Source: Comamonas kerstersii
GTDB lineage: Bacteria; Pseudomonadota; Gammaproteobacteria; Burkholderiales; Burkholderiaceae_C
Direction of reading: 5' to 3'
DNA: 63,623 nucleotides
NCBI RefSeq assembly: GCF_008801935.1
Contig: NZ_VZOT01000016.1
Span: 1 to 63,623, forward strand
The notes beneath the pieces are model-generated. The model was not told where the DNA came from. It searched no databases and saw only the letters and a list, made by a program, of their open reading frames with translations. Positions 60,648 through 63,623 of the stretch are shown here, piece by piece (the stretch's first letter is position 1; the number at the start of each line of letters is the position of its first letter). The translations under genes were made by a program, and so were the position numbers.

Positions 60648-61757
60648 ATGAACCTGTTCAACATCATCAAGAACCAGCTGATTGAAGTCATCGAGTGGAC
60701 GGATGACTCGCGCGACACCCTGTCTTACCGCTGGCCCGATGAGGACAAGGAGATCAAGAACGGCGCACAGCTGATCGTGCGCGAATCGCAGCAGGTGCAG
60801 TTTGTGGCCGCAGGCCAGTATGCCGACCTGTTTGGCCCCGGCAAGCACACGCTCAGCACAGAGAACGTGCCGGTGCTCTCCACCATCCTCGGCTGGAAGT
60901 ACGGTTTTCAGTCGCCCTTCAAGTGCGATGTCTACTACATCAACACGCGCCTGTTTACGGGCAACAAGTGGGGCACATCCAACCCCGTGCTCATGCGCGA
61001 CAAGGACTTTGGCGTGGTGCGCATCCGCGCTTTTGGTACGTATGACTTCCGCATTGTGGAGCCCGCCAAGTTCCTGAAGGAAGTGGCTGGCACGGACCAG
61101 AACTTCCGCATCGACGAGTTTGCCGACACCATGCGCTCGCGCATCGTGAGCGTGTTTACCGAAGCACTGGCCAAGGCGCAGGTGCCCGTGCTGGATGTGG
61201 CCACGCGCTATGGCGATTTGGGTAATGCGCTGGTACAGATCATCAACCCGGCGATGGTGGACAAGTACGGTCTGGAAGTGACCAGCTTTGTACTGGAGAA
61301 CGTCTCTGTGCCGCCCGAGGTGGAGCAGGCCATCGACAAGCGCTCCAGCATGAGCGCCATTGGCAATCTGAACGACTATGTGAAATACCAGATGGGCCAG
61401 GCCATGGCCAATGGCGGCGAAGGTGCAGCTGCTGCCACCATTCCCGCCACCATGGCCATGGGCTTTGGCATGGCGCAGGAGATGATGAAGCAGATGCAGC
61501 AGCCTGCTGCAGGGCAACCAGCCTTTGGCGCACAGGTGGCACACGATGCGTTTTCTCCCGCTGCCGCGCAGGCGGCACAGGCACCTGCACCGGCTGCTGG
61601 CCTGCAGGTCTACACCCCAGAGCAAGCCGCCCAGCTGCTAGGAGTGGATGTGGCCGATGTACTGGCAGAGCTGGAAGCTGGCAACCTGAAAGGCCGCAAG
61701 ATTGGCGCCAACTGGCGCATTGCGCAGGCGGCGCTGGATGCGTTTTTGAGGGGGTGA
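60648..61757 (+). CDS. SPFH-domain (YdjI-like) protein with C-terminal excisionase-type helix-turn-helix
   Basis: A 369-residue protein. Residues about 1-250 form the SPFH/virion-core-like domain of the YdjI group (LFNIIKNQLIEVIEWTDDS, LIVRESQQVQFVAAGQ, YGLEVTSFVLENVSVPPEVE). A glycine/alanine/methionine-rich region follows. The last 50 residues, VYTPEQAAQLLGVDVADVLA then AGNLKGRKIGANWRI, resemble the MerR/excisionase HTH_17 domain, where many relatives carry a zinc ribbon instead. The next gene encodes a double zinc-ribbon membrane protein, as in the Bacillus ydjG-ydjI set linked to PspA. Function is probably membrane-stress organisation; this is inference. Confidence 0.88.
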   Translation: MNLFNIIKNQLIEVIEWTDDSRDTLSYRWPDEDKEIKNGAQLIVRESQQVQFVAAGQYADLFGPGKHTLSTENVPVLSTILGWKYGFQSPFKCDVYYINTRLFTGNKWGTSNPVLMRDKDFGVVRIRAFGTYDFRIVEPAKFLKEVAGTDQNFRIDEFADTMRSRIVSVFTEALAKAQVPVLDVATRYGDLGNALVQIINPAMVDKYGLEVTSFVLENVSVPPEVEQAIDKRSSMSAIGNLNDYVKYQMGQAMANGGEGAAAATIPATMAMGFGMAQEMMKQMQQPAAGQPAFGAQVAHDAFSPAAAQAAQAPAPAAGLQVYTPEQAAQLLGVDVADVLAELEAGNLKGRKIGANWRIAQAALDAFLRG

Positions 61758-61763
61758 GAGGGG

Positions 61764-62098
61764 GCTCCTTCCCCCTCTGGGGGAAGGCAGGGATGGGGGC
61801 CAACACCGCCCGGAACAAACACAGTCTCTCAACCAGGCGTCAGGCTGGCCCCCACCCTAACCCTCCCCCAGTGGGGGAGGGAATTCTTTTTCCCTCTCCC
61901 GTTTACGGGAGAGGGTTAGGGTGAGGGGGTGTTCTCCTTCCCCCTCTGGGGAAATGCAGGGATGGGGGCCAACACCGCCTGGAACAAACACAGTCTCTCA
62001 ATCAGGCATCAGGCTGGCCCCTACCCTAACCCTCCCCCAGTGGGGGAGGGAATTCTTTTCCCCTCTCCCGTTTACGGGAGAGGGTTAGGGTGAGGGTG
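61764..62098. repeat. Two tandem GC-rich palindrome units
   Basis: A unit of about 169 bases (CTCCTTCCCCC hairpin, a 45-base spacer containing GGAACAAACACAGTCTCTCA, the CCCCCAGTGGGGG hairpin and CTCCCGTTTACGGGAG) is present twice (61765-61933 and 61934-62098). The same unit, with the same spacer, occurs again at 63388-63623 on the other side of the zinc-ribbon gene. No gene is supported. Confidence 0.9.
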
Positions 62099-62139
62099 TA
62101 AAAATCCCACCTCTTGCCTGTTTCACCATTTCACTGCTT

Positions 62140-63279
62140 GTGACTGACTCTGCTGCCTATCAACCAGCCCCTGACGCTCCCAAACCCTCCATGGTGCGCA
62201 AGCACCCCTGTCCGGAGTGCGGCGCAAATCTGGAATGGAATGCCAAGGCCCAGTCGCTCAAATGCCCGTACTGCGGCACGGTGGTGCCGTGGAGCGATGA
62301 GGTGCGCGAGGAACTGGGGCAGGAGGTAGTAGAGCAAGACCTGGCGGAAGCCCTGCGCAACCCGGCCACAGGCCGCGGCTGGGGCAGCCAGCGCTATGAA
62401 GCCCAATGCCAGAGCTGCCACGCCATTTCCGTTTTTATGGACGGGCGCGTGGCGCAGCGCTGCGACTTCTGTGGCTCACCATCCATCGTGGCCCATGAGG
62501 AGCGCAATGACGCCATCACGCCGCAAAGCATCTTGCCCTTCAAAATCAGCGATGGACAGATCCGCGACCACATTCGCCAGTGGTATGGCTCGCGCTGGTT
62601 TGCACCGAACAAGCTCAAGCACGCCGCCCTGACCGATACGCTGCATGGCGTGTACCTGCCCTACTGGACGTTTGACGCCCATGTCAGCGCCCAGTGGTGG
62701 GCCGAAGCCGGTTATTACTACTACACCACCGAGACTTATCGCGATGCCAATGGCAACACGCAGACACGGCAGGTGCGCCATGTGCGCTGGCAACCCGCCG
62801 CAGGCCATCTGCGCCACTTTTTTGATGATGAGCTGGTGCCAGGCACGGTGGGCGTGCACCCCAAGCTGCTGCGCGAGGTAGAACCCTTTCCCACCACCAC
62901 AGACCTGAAACCCTATACGCCCGAGTTTGTACGCGGCTGGACGGTAGAGCGCTACCAGGTCGATCTGCACAAGGCCGCCAAGCACAATGAGCAGGATATG
63001 GATGCCCAGGTGCAAGCCATGTGCGCGCGCCAGGTACCCGGTGACACCTACCGCAACCTGCGCGTGCAGCGCGAGTATGCGGGCCGCACCTTCAAGCATG
63101 TGCTGGTGCCTGTGTGGGTGGTGGGCTACACCTATGGGCGCAAGCACTACCAGATTATTGCCAACGGCTACACCGGCCAGATTGCGGGCGAGCGGCCGTA
63201 TAGCTGGGTGAAGATTTTCTTTGCGGTGCTGTGTGCGCTGGTCGTGGCAGCGGTGGTGCTGGGAGTGATGCAGCAGTAG
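62140..63279 (+). CDS. Double zinc-ribbon membrane protein (YdjG-like)
   Basis: A 379-residue protein. Two zinc ribbons are visible: Cys24/27 with Cys42/45 (HPCPECG, KCPYCGTVV) and Cys90/93 with Cys108/111 (AQCQSCHA, RCDFCGSP). A middle domain has VYLPYWTFDAHVSAQW and the C-terminal ends with HYQIIANGYTGQIAGERPYS and one transmembrane helix (about 356-376). This matches proteins sometimes labelled as primosomal or TFIIB-like zinc ribbons, including Bacillus YdjG. Start is GTG at 62140; the ATG at 62191 (MVRKHPCPECG) is possible. It pairs with the SPFH gene, 382 bases upstream across repeats. Confidence 0.86.
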   Translation: MTDSAAYQPAPDAPKPSMVRKHPCPECGANLEWNAKAQSLKCPYCGTVVPWSDEVREELGQEVVEQDLAEALRNPATGRGWGSQRYEAQCQSCHAISVFMDGRVAQRCDFCGSPSIVAHEERNDAITPQSILPFKISDGQIRDHIRQWYGSRWFAPNKLKHAALTDTLHGVYLPYWTFDAHVSAQWWAEAGYYYYTTETYRDANGNTQTRQVRHVRWQPAAGHLRHFFDDELVPGTVGVHPKLLREVEPFPTTTDLKPYTPEFVRGWTVERYQVDLHKAAKHNEQDMDAQVQAMCARQVPGDTYRNLRVQREYAGRTFKHVLVPVWVVGYTYGRKHYQIIANGYTGQIAGERPYSWVKIFFAVLCALVVAAVVLGVMQQ

Positions 63280-63281
63280 CT

Positions 63282-63623
63282 ACCCTCACCCCAGCCCTCT
63301 CCCACAAGTGGGAGAGGGAGTAAAACCCCATGCGCTGAGCCTTTGCTATTCCCTCTCCCATTTATGGGAGAGGGTCAGGGTGAGGGGAGTTCTCCTTCCC
63401 CCCTGGGGGAAGGCGGGGATGGGGGCCAACACTGCCTGGAACAAACACAGTCGCTCAATCAGGCGTCAGGCTGGCCCCCTCCCTAACCCTCCCCCAGTGG
63501 GGGAGGGAATTCTTTTTCCCTCTCCCGTTTACGGGAGAGGGTCAGGGTGAGGGGCGGGTTCTCCTTCCCCCCCTGGGGGAAGGTGGGGATGGGAGCCAAC
63601 ACTGCCAGGAACAAACACAGTCG
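63282..63623. repeat. GC-rich palindrome array at the right edge
   Basis: A CTCCCACAAGTGGGAG and CTCCCATTTATGGGAG doublet (63282-63387) is followed by a third copy of the unit seen at 61764-62098 (63388-63555) and the start of a fourth, which runs off the window. Spacer and palindromes are the same as in the copies left of the zinc-ribbon gene. No gene is supported. Confidence 0.9.

Noticed and set aside
61764..62098. CRISPR array
   Set aside because: The repeats are palindromes of several types with spacers that are the same within a locus, unit length is irregular (about 165 bases) and no cas gene is present.

Overview
The window looks like a chromosomal segment of a Comamonadaceae betaproteobacterium, most likely Comamonas or a close relative. 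The reasons are two Bug/TctC-type periplasmic receptors, multiplied beta-oxidation genes, a slmA-argB neighbourhood, a high-GC backbone, and many copies of an inverted repeat built on AGCTGCCAGCGCT that I associate with this family. The genus call is inference. No rRNA, tRNA or CRISPR array was found.

Layout. 1-10.5 kb (minus strand): the start of etfB, two Bug receptors, a CaiB/BaiF CoA-transferase, an enoyl-CoA hydratase, a two-subunit acyl-CoA dehydrogenase, a thiolase and a 706-residue hydratase/3-hydroxyacyl-CoA dehydrogenase. The gene order resembles the pimelate (pim) operons, and a LysR gene is divergent. 11.6-16.2 kb: a proline-rich lipoprotein, htpX, a DUF3025 gene, pyrC, and a siderophore-interacting flavoreductase under a Fur-like box. 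16.3-19.5 kb: gltIJKL. 19.8-23.9 kb: a LysR gene divergent from a DctQMP TRAP transporter. 24-30.3 kb: a Na/Pi cotransporter, a 2-hydroxyacid dehydrogenase, an Atm1-type exporter divergent from a YciA thioesterase, and a bactofilin. 30.4-41.3 kb: a fatty-acid beta-oxidation regulon (TetR, acyl-CoA dehydrogenase, fadB, fadA, hydrolase, thioesterases, enoyl-CoA hydratase). 41.5-45.9 kb: slmA, an OmpR-type two-component pair and argB.

46-56.8 kb is an O-antigen/surface polysaccharide locus with AT-rich segments. A plus-strand set (WecA/WbpL-like initiator, GT4, GT2, Wzy) converges on a minus-strand set (wzx-gmd-fcl-gmm-manC-GT2, downstream of glyQS) that makes GDP-mannose and GDP-L-fucose. The two sets meet at decayed insertion-sequence ends. 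The right end (60.6-63.3 kb) carries an SPFH-domain protein and a double zinc-ribbon membrane protein that resemble Bacillus YdjI/YdjG.

The most unusual content is repetitive. (1) GC-rich REP-like palindromes occur as inverted doublets at six or more sites. One doublet brackets a DUF559 (Vsr-fold) nuclease gene placed between fadB and fadA, and the end of that gene is itself encoded by the palindrome; this looks like a nuclease-associated mobile palindromic element with short MITE-like derivatives. (2) A regular 87-88 bp array downstream of an enoyl-CoA hydratase re-encodes the last residues and stop codon of that gene four times, with each stop inside a hairpin. (3) The AGCTGCCAGCGCT inverted repeat recurs between genes as terminators, lies between a response regulator and its kinase, and seems to supply part of one signal peptide.
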